A stretch of DNA of 64,000 nt from Gliomastix tumulicola. Its lineage: Eukaryota > Ascomycota > Sordariomycetes > Hypocreales > Bionectriaceae. The stretch's first letter is position 1, and every line of letters begins with the position of its first letter. The notes beneath the pieces are model-generated. The model was not told where the DNA came from. It saw only the letters and a program-made list of their open reading frames with translations, and searched no databases. A program made the position numbers and the translations under genes. Shown here piece after piece: positions 11,479-21,250 of the stretch. The stretch lies in NCBI GenBank assembly GCA_001599755.1, contig BCHX01000001.1, positions 6,262,001 to 6,326,000 on the forward strand, given 5' to 3'.

Positions 11479-13077
11479 TTACACCTTATATTCGTAAGTG
11501 GGTAAGTGATATGGGTTGGTTAGGCTCGGCTTCACTCCCGTACACTGACACACGTGCGTAGTCAGTGGCTTCATCCAGGCCTTCTGCTCCTCCTCCGACA
11601 TGTCTTCCCACGGCACAGACGATGAGCTTGCGACGCGCTGTATGTCCTCGCGGACGGGCCGACCAGAGAGGATCGCATCCATGGTCATCTGACCGGCGGC
11701 ACAGAGGCCCTTGAGCCACGAGTTACTGCACTCGAACATACGCTGGCCTGCGTCTCTTTTTGCTGCCTTCTTCCCTGTTTTCCAATTCTGTAGCTTCTCC
11801 AGGGGGGCGATCATGACAAGACCTGGGTGTCTCGCGCAGTAGTTCCACAGAACCTCGCCGTCGTGATAAAACTGCATCAAGAGGGCCGTAGGTATGCCGT
11901 ATGCGGCCGCTGTTTTCTCGTGCGCTCTCCATACTGTTCTATTCCCATAGGTAGCGGATGATATGTGAAGATACAGCCGTATGGCCCAGTACCGGCCTGT
12001 CCATGTCGTATAGACGGCTTGACGCTTGCATGTTCCCATGTAGTTGGAGAGAGAGGCCAGGGTATCCAGTAGCTGCTGATCGCCGTGTTCGGTATCCGGA
12101 AGCCGTTTCTCTTCAAAGACTTCGAGAAGCTGCGGTGCTGCGGGTGGTAGCACGTGTTGATCTTGGTTGGGTAGCGCGGCAGCTACGTTCCGGTAGAAGG
12201 CTGCCGGGGACTCGGGGCTGAAGTACGCTCGGATCAGGATCTCAAATGCTGAGGTGCCGTTCGCCTGGTCTGGGCGGTAGTCGATGGTTGATGCTAGTTG
12301 AGCGGCGATGCCAACCACATCGGGATCGGCTGGTGGCGTTAACGCCCTCGGCGGGCTCTCGGAATCGTCTCCCCCTTCATTTTGCTCTTGATCGTCAGCA
12401 GGTTCCTGCTCTTGCTCTTGCTCTTGCTCTTGCTCTTGTTCGTTCTCGTCGTTGTCCTCAGAACAATGTTCCCCTTCGCTATCTTCTTCGGCATGAGACG
12501 GCGATGGCGATGGCAGTGACTGCTTGAAATTCTTGCGACGCTGCAGAACCGGCGGGGGACGACAGTCTTCACCCCGACGTAAGGCGCGCTTTCTGGGAGA
12601 CCGCTCACTGGCAACGGACGGTCGTGTCTCTAGTCCAGGTAACGCGGATGCCCGGGATCGACGAAGCTCCCGGGGCAAGGAGACTGAAAGAGCTGCACTG
12701 AGTCCTTGTTCGGTTTCTGCCGAAAAGAGGCGGCCAACGCCATCAAGCGTTGGAGGGACAGCAGATTGTTGATGCATCTCGGATGGCCCAACTGGTTGCT
12801 GGCCACGACCGTTGGTAATCTTGCGGCGATCAGTAGATGAGGATCCACGAGCTGACCGGACGTCGAGCGGCGGCTCTGGTTCCTCGGCAAGCCTGTCATC
12901 AGGTGCTCTCTGAATGCCATCGTAGAGATAGAGCTCCCGCAGGGAGGATGCCAGTTGATCTGTCCTGCTCGCCGTTGATGCGATCTCCTCCCCGCCGTAT
13001 TGACTGAGCTTGCTTATGATCTCTGGAACAAGGTCTGCGAAATCAGAAGATGTCTTGCTCGGGCGGCTGCTAGCCAT
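11479..13077 (-). CDS. Unrecognised 532-residue protein with Glu-Gln repeat
   Basis: A single open frame. An upstream ATG at 13128 adds 17 residues, but the ATG at 13077 sits in a perfect context (ccaccATGG) and starts MASSRPSKTSSDFADL, so I chose it. The N-terminal half is low in complexity, basic and Ser/Pro-rich, with RSPRKRALRRG as a possible nuclear signal, followed by an acidic stretch and five Glu-Gln repeats. The C-terminal 280 residues look globular (FEILIRAYFSPESPAAFYRNVAAAL, then a Trp/Tyr-rich region with YTTWTGRYWAIRLYLHIS). I recognise no domain. The size and organised C-terminus argue for a real gene. It sits between a truncated STAND domain and another unrecognised gene, which suggests an accessory block. 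Confidence 0.65.
   Translation of the reverse strand: MASSRPSKTSSDFADLVPEIISKLSQYGGEEIASTASRTDQLASSLRELYLYDGIQRAPDDRLAEEPEPPLDVRSARGSSSTDRRKITNGRGQQPVGPSEMHQQSAVPPTLDGVGRLFSAETEQGLSAALSVSLPRELRRSRASALPGLETRPSVASERSPRKRALRRGEDCRPPPVLQRRKNFKQSLPSPSPSHAEEDSEGEHCSEDNDENEQEQEQEQEQEQEPADDQEQNEGGDDSESPPRALTPPADPDVVGIAAQLASTIDYRPDQANGTSAFEILIRAYFSPESPAAFYRNVAAALPNQDQHVLPPAAPQLLEVFEEKRLPDTEHGDQQLLDTLASLSNYMGTCKRQAVYTTWTGRYWAIRLYLHISSATYGNRTVWRAHEKTAAAYGIPTALLMQFYHDGEVLWNYCARHPGLVMIAPLEKLQNWKTGKKAAKRDAGQRMFECSNSWLKGLCAAGQMTMDAILSGRPVREDIQRVASSSSVPWEDMSEEEQKAWMKPLTTHVCQCTGVKPSLTNPYHLPTYEYKV
12408..12437 (-). repeat. Hexanucleotide microsatellite coding for Glu-Gln
   Basis: Five copies of GCTCTT (plus strand) lie in tandem within the coding region of the 532-residue protein. 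They give alternating Glu and Gln on the minus strand. Length variation between isolates would keep frame. Confidence 0.9.
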
Positions 13078-13545
13078 GGTGGTAGGGGAGTTGTGATGAG
13101 GATGAAGGAGACTTGTGAGACTAGGCACCCTAGTATGGGCTGTTGAGATAAGTGATGAACCTCAAGGGTCAAAACGGGCTGGAATTTCTCAATTTGGGGA
13201 AGTTGAGAGAAACAGAGAGAAATTGAGGATGTGAATACGCGCTTTGAAGTGTTTGCTTCGGGTTGGCAGGGCGACTTCAGTTCGGACGAAAAAAGAAAAA
13301 GAAAAACGCGTCTGGAGTAATAAACATTTCCCCGACCTTGGAATAAATAGTTTGCTTGTGTTGACCCCTAAAGATTGATGTATTTTCGGAGGACATAATG
13401 TGTTCACCGTCTCTACACCTTAGTGACTACCAGAGCAAAAGTTGCCGCTCCATGATTTTGTATGCTACTTTACAGAGTGTTGATACCTTGCTCTGGCGAA
13501 CATTCGCATGGACAATCGATCCAGGGCCGAAGTGCCACTTCGATC
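13078..13545. other. Intergenic between two unrecognised genes
   Basis: This is the upstream region of the 532-residue protein gene and the 3' side of the next minus-strand gene. It is moderately AT-rich. I see no ORF of note. Confidence 0.4.
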
Positions 13546-14806
13546 TCACCCTTGGACAGAGACCATAATCTCTTGGCCGAGAGACACAAACGTTCTCAAT
13601 CCCTCACTGGGCGCCTCGCCACATATAACCACCCGGTGTACTTCTTGGCCGAGGGCGCAAAGAGCGCGGATCAGGCTCGTGTCAATTCCTTGGATAACGG
13701 CCTCGAGTTGACTCATCTGCAGGTACCTGATCAGCGCGCCCATGGAGAAGCTCGTCCCGTCGATCCAATCACCACGTCGAACCCTTAGTGAATAAGGCTG
13801 CATTGCGGTGAGGCCTTTGTGTCCTAGACAAAGACGAAGTATCCGCTTCCCGAGTTTGAAGCGATGAAAAACAATGGACTGTTCCCACTGACAAGCCTTT
13901 GCCACTCGCAGCCACTTGTCATTGTCCCTCTCAGGGTTCGATCCACGATCTCGGTTGAGGTAATTTGAAGACGAACATCACTGCTGTTCGCCAGCCATAA
14001 CTTGTCCCATGACAGTTACCTCGAGCGTGGGACAGCTGCCTTAATATGTGGAACAACGTGTTCTCGTCCTCGTTTAGCCCGGCGAGTCTCCCGTCCAGCA
14101 TGTTGAGGGGATCAGACGTCACAGCGCCTTCTTGGCCGTTTCGCTCTGCCGCAAGATTGACGAGTCGCACGACCTGAAGTAGACCCCGCCGTCCTAAGGT
14201 AAAGTTGATAACATCCTTCAATCTCTCGACCTGTATTGCATGCCTATCCGCCGCGCTGGAAGTCGCTGTGGTCGCCTCATCTGGGTCTGCCATACCCTGA
14301 TGGGTTGTCGTGACGGCGGCCTCGCTCGCAGGTAGTTCAACGGGTGGTTGGACGGGCGGTTGCGGGGCTGGTTGCTGGTAGACCGGCGCTGGCTCGTCAG
14401 GAGGCTGCTCTCTTTGTACAAGCTCCAGGACTTGTGCGATGTAATCGCAGAGATGGGCCTTCTCGTTCTCATCCAAGAGATCTAGGTTGGGATGATCACC
14501 GGCGCCGCGGTCGGATGACGCCCTGGTCATGCCTCTATCGATGAGAAAGTTGACCCTGTCTCTCAATATCATAATCTGCGCCTTCGACGACGAGCTGGGG
14601 TGGCTGCGATCCTTTGTAAGCTCAATGGTGACGTAGTTTGCAAGAGCAGATGGCCTTGCAGTCGTTGTAAAGAACCGCGCCTTGAGATTTGTTAGCGCTC
14701 CTAAAGATTTGATGTTTTCGACAAGTCGAGGAAGCTCACAGTACTCTTGCAAGTCTTGCGCTGCCTTGGTGATGCTGGTAGGCAGGGCCAGTTGTTCGAC
14801 TTTCAT
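13546..14806 (-). CDS. Unrecognised 396-residue protein, two exons
   Basis: Exon 1 (14806-14020) and exon 2 (13949-13546) join in frame through a 70 nt intron with donor GTAACT and acceptor CGAG. The phases match (787 + 404 nt = 397 codons). Without splicing the first frame stops at 13931. The N-terminal region contains a predicted helical segment (SITKAAQDLQEYCELPRLVENIKS) and NYVTIELTKDRS. The centre is Pro-rich (PAPVYQQPAPQPPVQPPVEL). Exon 2 holds a basic segment with DKWLRVAKACQWEQSIVFHR and ends LGQEIMVSVQG. I recognise no family. It is tandem with, and on the same strand as, the 532-residue gene. The two may be co-transmitted members of a lineage-specific block. Confidence 0.6.
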
Positions 14807-15124
14807 CGACGTCGTTGCATGGAGAAGGTGAAGATGTCACTTGAGACGAGGCCATTCATCCGTCGTGAATATGACCATAGCAAAGAGCAATTCGAAAGCA
14901 ACTAAATGTGACGAAGCTGAGAGCATGGGGGTGGGCAAGCGTCGGTGACCTAGAGACAAGTGTGAGGTCGTTCACAACAAGGATGCTGCAACAACTTTGT
15001 GATTGTCTAAGGGTAGGTACTTTCATGGCCAGAAATGCCCCAATTAATGGGCTATGCGAGTACCCCCAGGTGAAGATTAGTGAAAAGCCGTGAGGTGTGA
15101 AACAGTGGCCGTGATGACCGTTGA

Positions 15125-15183
15125 GGCGCGACCTTCGGTGGAGCAGCGCTTCAGCCTCGCACGCCACAATCCGCATCCCCAGA
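15125..15183 (+). repeat. 59 bp direct repeat, copy 1
   Basis: Begins gaggcgcgacctt and ends catcccca. It matches 16323-16381 without gaps, with about eight mismatches of 59 by eye. The similarity stops shortly after the 3' end. Confidence 0.8.
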
Positions 15184-15856
15184 CCGGGTTTGCCATTGAA
15201 AACACTACATATTCCGAAATATTCAGCCCTGGTTTACAGGATTGACACCTGAAACTAGCGATAAGAACGACGGAAATATCAGCTGACATGTATCAGGGGA
15301 CAACAGCCGAGCTCGCAAATCACAAACAAAACAAGATACCTCATATGTTTCGCATATTACCTTGGGAAAGCTAGCTCTGTGTGGAATCTGACGGGGACTT
15401 GCATGGATGGTCGACCCGGGGACGAAGGACGATATACTGGCAAGGCCTCGATCAACGCCAGTCGAACGTTCTGCAGTGTCTGTTCTCGGGAGGCGTGCGT
15501 CTGTCCTCAGGTCGGCTAAGGAATCCCTCGACGTAGCGTTTGAAGATAGTCTAAGTTTCTGAAGCATCGAACAAGGAATCGCCCTTTGCTATTGACGATG
15601 ATGTCGAATCGCCCGCAGTTACTCTCCGCGTTCTCAAGGTTTATGTGTAACTTTTGAATGTATCGACCAGTTGGTGGTCCCTGCGGAGAAGGATTCGGGC
15701 AGTGTGATAGCCGAGTGAGGATAGCGGCCTCTCTCACCTCGTCCTCACCTCGTCCTCACCTCCTCCCAGGCTCCCTCTCACCCCAAACGGAGCTTATGGA
15801 GCAAAACAGTAGCAATGCTTTCAAGAGTCGGAGCAAGATGACGCAGTTGGGCTAGA

Positions 15857-15917
15857 ACTCGGCTGTGTCCTATTCGGGTGAATTTACGAGCCTCTGGTTC
15901 GATTCCAGAGCCGGGTT
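15857..15917 (+). other. tRNA-like fragment (B box and T-arm)
   Basis: The segment has a perfect T-arm: stem TCTGG/CCAGA closing the loop TTCGATT, with the B-box match GGTTCGATTCC. The 7-mer ACTCGGC at 15857 pairs fully with GCCGGGT at 15910 as an acceptor stem (one G-T pair). Only 29 nt lie between the acceptor and the T-arm, too few for normal D and anticodon arms (about 41), and I find no clear anticodon stem. A TTTT run follows about 18 nt downstream. Most likely a decayed tRNA or a tRNA-derived element rather than a functional tRNA. Confidence 0.35.
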
Positions 15918-16322
15918 GGCGTAAAATAGATTTTCACTGCTCTTCAGAAACGACGCGCCTGTCGCAAACAAAAAAAAGTATCGCAGTAGTATCACCACTC
16001 TAAAGAGTGATAGCTGGGGCTCAAGGACCATGTGTTCCTTTTTGCTTCCTTTTTTTTGCAATTCTTCATCATGGGGGCGGGCATAATCATCGAGAGCCTG
16101 GGCTCATTTGGCCTTGATGGTTGAAGCAGCTTTGCCAGCAGGTCCTCAACATATTCAGAAGATGTGGAATAAGTAATGGAGGTGCCCTTGAGTCTAAGAT
16201 GAAGTGAATAAGGTCTAAAGTCTCTATGTAGTGCTGCCTCAAGAGAATATATAGAAAAGACCGAGTGACAGGAAACTTGATAGGCGTTGATTGTCGTTGG
16301 GGGCTGATGACTGATGACTGAT

Positions 16323-16381
16323 GAGGCGCGACCTTGAGTGGGGCGATGCTTCAGCCTCGGACGCCACAATCCACATCCCCA
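16323..16381 (+). repeat. 59 bp direct repeat, copy 2
   Basis: Second copy of the element at 15125-15183, same orientation, ending about 90 nt upstream of the gtr1 ATG. It lies in the promoter or leader of that gene. Confidence 0.8.
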
Positions 16382-16473
16382 CTCTCTCGTGCTGGTCAAC
16401 CCACTTCACCTCCAGCAACTCGGAACCGTCACTTCCACCCGCGAGAACCACAGACAGCCAGACGAGACGGACC

Positions 16474-17673
16474 ATGGCCTCGTATATGGAGTCTCCCCTC
16501 GATCCAGGCGCCTCTGCCGGGGCTGCAGCTGCGCCCGCCGACATCCGCAGCGAGGTCAAGAAGCCCAAGAAGAGAAAGGTGCTGCTCATGGGCAAGTCTG
16601 GCTCGGGCAAGTCGAGCATGCGGAGTATCATCTTCAGCAACTACATTGCGCGCGATACCCGTCGGCTGTATGTATCTCTTTATCGCTTCCGCCCGAATCT
16701 TTGTGGACAGCCCAATTGGGACTCAGCTGGCTGACACATTCACTTCAGAGGCGCGACCATCGACATCGACCTCTCGCACGTCAAGTTCCTCGGCAACCTG
16801 ACCCTCAACCTCTGGGACTGCGGCGGCCAGGAGGCCTTCATGGAGAACTACCTCTCGCAGCAGCGCGTGCACGTCTTCTCCAACGTCGGCGTCCTCATCT
16901 ACGTCTTCGACATCGAGTCCCGCGACGTCGACCGCGACCTGGCGACCTACGTCGCCATCCTCTCCGCCCTCCTCCAGTTCTCCCCCTCGGCGCGCATCTA
17001 CATCCTCATACACAAGATGGACCTCGTCGTCCCCACGGCGCGCGAGGCCATGTTCGACGAGCGCGTCCGCATCGTCCGCCAGAAGACAGCCGAGTTCGCG
17101 CACTCCATGGCCCCCGCGGCGGCCTTTGGCGACGACGCGAGCGGCGCCCCCTCGGTCGACGTCATGCCCTTCGCGACCAGCATCTGGGACCAGAGCCTCT
17201 ACAAGGCCTGGGCCAGCATCATCCACGACCTCGTCCCCAACCTCGCCGTCATCGAGCGCAACCTGGCCAACCTCGGTCTCGCCATCGAGGCCGAGGAGCT
17301 CCTCCTCTTCGAGCGCACGTCCTTCCTCGCCGTCTCGTCCTGGACGTCGCCCGAGGGCCAGCGCAACCCGACCGAGGACCGTCTCGAGCGCATGTCCAAC
17401 ATCATGAAGCACTTCAAGCAGAGCATCTCCCGCTTCACGGGCACGCCGCGCAACGCCGAGCAGTTCATCCGCATGGAGCACAAGGCGGGGATGCGCTTCA
17501 GCCTCTTCATCCTCAAGTTCACGACCAACACGTACCTGCTCGTCGTCCTGCCGCCGGGCGAGGCGCGGTTCAACGCCGCGATGCTGAACTGCCAGATTGC
17601 GATCCAGCACTTCAAGTTCCTGGACGGGCCGGCGCCGCACAATCCTGCGCAGACGCCTGCTCTGACGGCGTGA
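16474..17673 (+). CDS. gtr1: Gtr1/RagA small GTPase of the TORC1 pathway
   Basis: Two exons (16474-16667 and 16749-17673; donor GTATGT, acceptor TTCAG) give 372 residues. The G domain shows the P-loop GKSGSGKSS near residues 43-51, ATIDIDLSHV as switch I region, WDCGGQ as G3 and IHKMD as G4. These are the Rag/Gtr forms, which differ from Ras. The C-terminal half is the roadblock-like dimerisation domain. Gtr1 pairs with Gtr2 on the vacuole, tethered by the Ego/Ragulator complex, and signals amino-acid sufficiency to TORC1. That is family knowledge. The N-terminal tail of about 30 residues (Ala/Pro-rich) and an internal insertion make it longer than animal RagA (about 313). The start follows a good context (ggaccATGG). 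Confidence 0.93.
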
Positions 17674-18083
17674 TGAGATCAATTGGCTGAATGTTACGGG
17701 TTCTTCATGTTTGAAAAGATAAGGCAAGGTCAAGACACATTTTGCGGTGTCATGGAGTTCTGGAGTATTGAGAATCAGATACCACCACGCTCGACAGTTC
17801 GGCGTTGTTACATAGTATCGGTATCGTTACGACTTTTGTAAAATGAGCTTTCAATTCGTTTCCTCCCCCTTATCATAGCTGAGTTTCCATCCGAGCCAGA
17901 CCCAAGACGAGGCAGACCAACGAGTCAAGTTGTGGATATCCTCTGTCTAATGTCATTTTCCATTCTAAGCCTGCGATTGATGTCTATGGGAGAGCTCAGC
18001 AACCCAGCTGGAGCCTCCCAAACATGTGTGAAAAGTCATATTCCGTGCCGCGCTGCAGATAACAAAACCGGTCCTTTCGACCT
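17674..18083. other. Intergenic, convergent gene ends
   Basis: 3' sides of gtr1 (plus) and the SHP1/p47 gene (minus). No supported element. Confidence 0.5.
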
Positions 18084-19515
18084 TTATACCCACTTCACAA
18101 TCGCAGTGCCTCCTTTCTTGAACTCCGGCATCTCGCCCAGCACGAGGTTCCTGTCCGAATGCTCCTTGTTCGGGAACGTCGTCGCCAGCACCCAGGGGCG
18201 GGTGCGCGTCTCCGGCGAGGCGCCCTGGACAAAGCCATACACCTCATCAAGGGTGTGCGTCGCGTTGAACCGGGCCGGTAGTCTGGTGCCGTTGGGGAGC
18301 TGGATTCGAAGCGAGATTGTGGGCTGCGCGCTGTCCACGCTCGGACCAGAGGAAGACGGCGGCTGGGTAGGGGTGCTCGTCGGCGCGGGTGAAGCAGCAG
18401 CCGAGGAGACGCCACTTCCGTCGCCCGGCACGGGGCTCCCCAGACGTCGTCCCTCACCGCCAAAGGGCCTGTACTTCTTGGGCTGTGGTACGTAGGGTGT
18501 GTCGTGCTGCTCGAGCTTCACGTCGACGCGGGCGTCGTGCTGCACATTCATAAGATGCAGTGGGGCGCGACCCTGGCGGATCATAGCTAGATCGGCCACG
18601 TTGGCGGGGTCGTCATAACGGCGAAGCTCGCCGTCGTCGATGCTGAATCCGTCCTGCCAGATGTGTAGGACTCGCTCCTGCGGCTCGGCGTTGGAAGGTC
18701 GGGAGTGACCGCGCGGGTCAGGTATACTTCGGCTCTCCACGCCCTCTCCGCCGAGCGTGACGCCCGTACCGTGGAACTGGGGCTGTCTGGAGGGGCCGGC
18801 CTCGGGGGCAGAGGCATCGGGACGAGCGGAGTTTCTAAGTAGATGAAATGTCAGAGATCAAAAAGAGCCAGGAGTCTAGATAGTGGTGGGTGCCTTACGC
18901 CTTCGCCTTTGCTAGAATGTCCCCAATGATCTTTCGAGATCCGCCATCCGGCTTCCCGGGGTCCTGAACCGCCAGGCCCGACTTCTCGCCGCCGGCGAAC
19001 AGGTTCCCGCGTCCCTCGTCATCATCGTCATCGTCCGAAATGTCGTCGCTATCATCTTCGTCATTGTCGTGCTGGTGCTGGTGTGAGCTGCCGCCGCCGC
19101 CGCCGCTGCCGCCTCCGCCCAAGCTCCCCAACGTGGCGATCCCCCTCTTCTTAGGCTGCGACGTGGTCCTGCGAGCCGATGGCCGGCTGCCGGACGATGA
19201 TGAGCCCTCGGGCGCGGGGCGACCATCAAGGGTGCGCGGGCCTGAGTAGCTGTTGTCGGCTGGGGTTGCCTCGGCGTCGCGAGACTCGGCCTTCCTCTCC
19301 TCCTCGTCGGTGTAGAACGAATCCACAGCGGGCATCACGTCCCACCCGTGGGCGTCGAGGTACTGCGTCGCCTGCAAGACATAAAACGGTGAGCGGAATG
19401 AACCAAGGACAGGGCACAGGCGAATCAGATCGACGCGTTTTACCTGCTCGGGTGTGGCTCCCGTCAAGGAAGCGAACTGGGCGACGGCCTCTGCATGGTC
19501 GGCTTGGTCAGCCAT
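18084..19515 (-). CDS. SHP1: Shp1/p47 Cdc48 cofactor (UBA-SEP-UBX)
   Basis: Three exons (19515-19444, 19371-18899, 18834-18084) give 431 residues in frame. The N-terminus (residues 1-45) is the UBA-like ubiquitin-binding helix bundle, split by the first intron (EAVAQFASLTGATPEQ / ATQYLDAHGWDV). The middle is a low-complexity linker with a poly-Gly/His stretch and an acidic run of about 20 residues. The SEP domain follows (VLHIWQDGFSIDDGELRRYD). The C-terminal UBX domain begins near TISLRIQLPNGTRLPARFN and contains the loop TTFPNKE. Proteins of this type recruit the AAA ATPase Cdc48/p97 to ubiquitylated substrates and act in membrane fusion and PP1 regulation. All three expected domains are present in order. 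Confidence 0.95.
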
Positions 19516-20347
19516 GGGATTGTGAGCAACGGGGACCCTCCGTTCGGCGAAGCGTGGGGTAAAAAAAAGACGGGAAAAGGAAGATAGTATGCAGTCGAGA
19601 AGTGACAGCCGCGCGTGCGGAGAGAGTTGGCAAGAATCCGCGTCGTGCTCGGGGTCAATGGCTTGGTGTGCGCGGTTCGGGAGTGTGAGATTGGGGAGGG
19701 AAGCTCGGGCGATGCAGAATACGTTCGGGACACAGAAGTTTGTTTAGTCGTAGAATGGAGTGGACAAAAATGGAAGTTTTGGCCTGCAGGCAGCTTCAGT
19801 GCTCACGTCACAAAGGTGCCTCCTCCATCGATGAACCCCGAAGGCCGCCCAGCTTGCCCGCTTGCCCACTGTTCGAGGTGGGCTGAAAGGCCCTGGAAGA
19901 TGGCCGCCAGCACGCTGGAAGGCGGCTTGGGCGGACTCCACCTGCCTGGTAGCTCTCACGCAGCTGATGAAAGAACTCGGACATACCAACGGCAAGACTA
20001 TATAGGTCTGGTGACTTGAGTATTCTGTCGAGTCCGTGCACCTCCACTGGTGCAAAACGCCACCAGAAACCAGTAACAGGGGACCGGTGCCAGTGCTGAC
20101 ATAATCGAGCCGTATCCAAGCGACACTGAGGAATAACCGACCCGACCGCGCGAATGGTGAACAACAGAACAGGCTAGTCTCGTCAATTAGTGTCCCCCAA
20201 CCGACCTGGAACTGCGAGACCACGGGACAGCTTGGGATTGGAAAGAGAGTCGGCATCATCCACGACGGGGAATGGACGCAGGAGCATAACGGAACACCCA
20301 CCACCCTCTCTCGCTATCAAAATCACGACGACAGACCCGAGCACAAC
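19516..20347. other. Divergent promoter region of SHP1 and MIM1
   Basis: Shared upstream region of the minus-strand SHP1/p47 gene and the plus-strand MIM1 gene, about 830 bp. Frames on both strands exist (for example minus 19744-20304) but none resembles a known protein or carries splice support. Confidence 0.5.
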
Positions 20348-20795
20348 ATGGCCGCCGACGAGCCCACGCACAACCTCGCCGAGTCCGGCGTCACCATGAG
20401 GTCCGACAGCGAGCAGTACGGCGAGGACCTCTCGCCGTCGCCGCCCTCGTCGAGCTCGCCTGTCATTCTCTACAAGCCGCCTACGATCTGGAGCCTGGTG
20501 CGCGGCGCCGCCATCAACCTGGTGTTGCCGTTCATCAACGGCATGATGCTGGGGTTCGGGGAGCTGTTCGCACATGAGGCTGCCTTCCGGTTAGGATGGG
20601 GCGGCACCAAGGTACGACAGGATGCCCATTTCCCCTCCTGAAGCTCTATCGAAGGACACACCGGACTAACAACGCACCTTACAGGTCTTCCCCCTTTCGC
20701 GAAGGAGAGCGCATCCCATCGGCCCGGGCATCGAGATCCAGGAACGACACCAGAGCAAGGGCCCGTCCCTGGAGGACATTGCGAGTCTAGAATAA
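20348..20795 (+). CDS. MIM1: Mim1/Tom13, mitochondrial outer-membrane import factor
   Basis: Two exons (20348-20611 and 20685-20795; donor GTACGA, acceptor ACAG) give 124 residues. The acidic, Ser/Pro-rich N-terminus is cytosolic. The conserved core (about residues 42-85) reads YKPPTIWSLVRGAAINLVLP and continues into a single membrane helix with NGMMLGFGELF, containing the GxxxG-like helix-packing pattern of the Mim1/Tom13 family. The protein inserts alpha-helical outer-membrane proteins and assists TOM complex assembly in fungi. The short second exon encodes a basic tail. The length agrees with fungal relatives of 110-130 residues. Confidence 0.92.
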
Positions 20796-21250
20796 GCTAG
20801 GCCGCTGTAGAGGCTGGCTCGTCTGGCGCAAAAAATATATACACGGCGTCTTCTTTTCAAGGGTGTTCATGGCGGAAATTGCTATCTCAGGGCTGGGAAT
20901 GCATGTTAGACGGGGGAAAGGAGGCATGTGAGGATTCCAACATTTAGAGGCTGGCGAGTTGATATTGAAGCACGAGGCCGCCCAACGCGCGCCACGAATT
21001 GTAATCCTGAGCTCTTTGGCCATAAAATAAGCACTCTACATCATGGAAATGTATTGACTACTATGCTTCTGTAATCCGATTCAGCTTACTGGTCTCCTGT
21101 GGCAGTTCCGCAGACCGGTATCCGTACTCGTAGTCTGAGGTTATCTGAAAAGTGGGTCGGTCCTCAATCGCGTCTCCCGACGTCCAAGAAAAAAAATCCT
21201 GAGGACCGTCACTTACAAGCGACTTCATTGCATCTTCACATTCCGCCGCA
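20796..21250. other. Intergenic between MIM1 and OXA1
   Basis: MIM1 3' UTR followed by the OXA1 promoter. A minus-strand frame overlapping the OXA1 start is discussed under rejected items. Confidence 0.5.

Larger units (their letters stand above)
14807..16473. other. 1.7 kb intergenic with repeats upstream of gtr1
   Basis: No convincing gene. Contents listed separately are two copies of a 59 bp direct repeat (15125-15183 and 16323-16381) and a tRNA-like fragment (15857-15917). Short tandem CTCACCTCGTC units lie near 15736-15765. A minus-strand frame at 15516-15737 (73 codons) looks mildly protein-like but has no partner exons that I can find. Confidence 0.5.

Noticed and set aside
13930..13950. 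GGTTCGATCC resembling a tRNA B box in the intron of the 396-residue gene
   Set aside because: The flanking bases do not form a T-stem.
16338..17690. 450-codon plus-strand frame over gtr1
   Set aside because: It is the +1 shadow of the gtr1 exons: His/Arg/Pro-rich, runs through the intron and shows no family match.
16723..17733. 336-codon minus-strand frame antisense to gtr1
   Set aside because: Antisense shadow produced by the codon bias of gtr1 exon 2.
19744..20304. Minus-strand frame of 186 codons between SHP1 and MIM1
   Set aside because: Overlaps the MIM1 promoter, Cys/Ser/Trp-rich, no motif. Better explained as promoter sequence.
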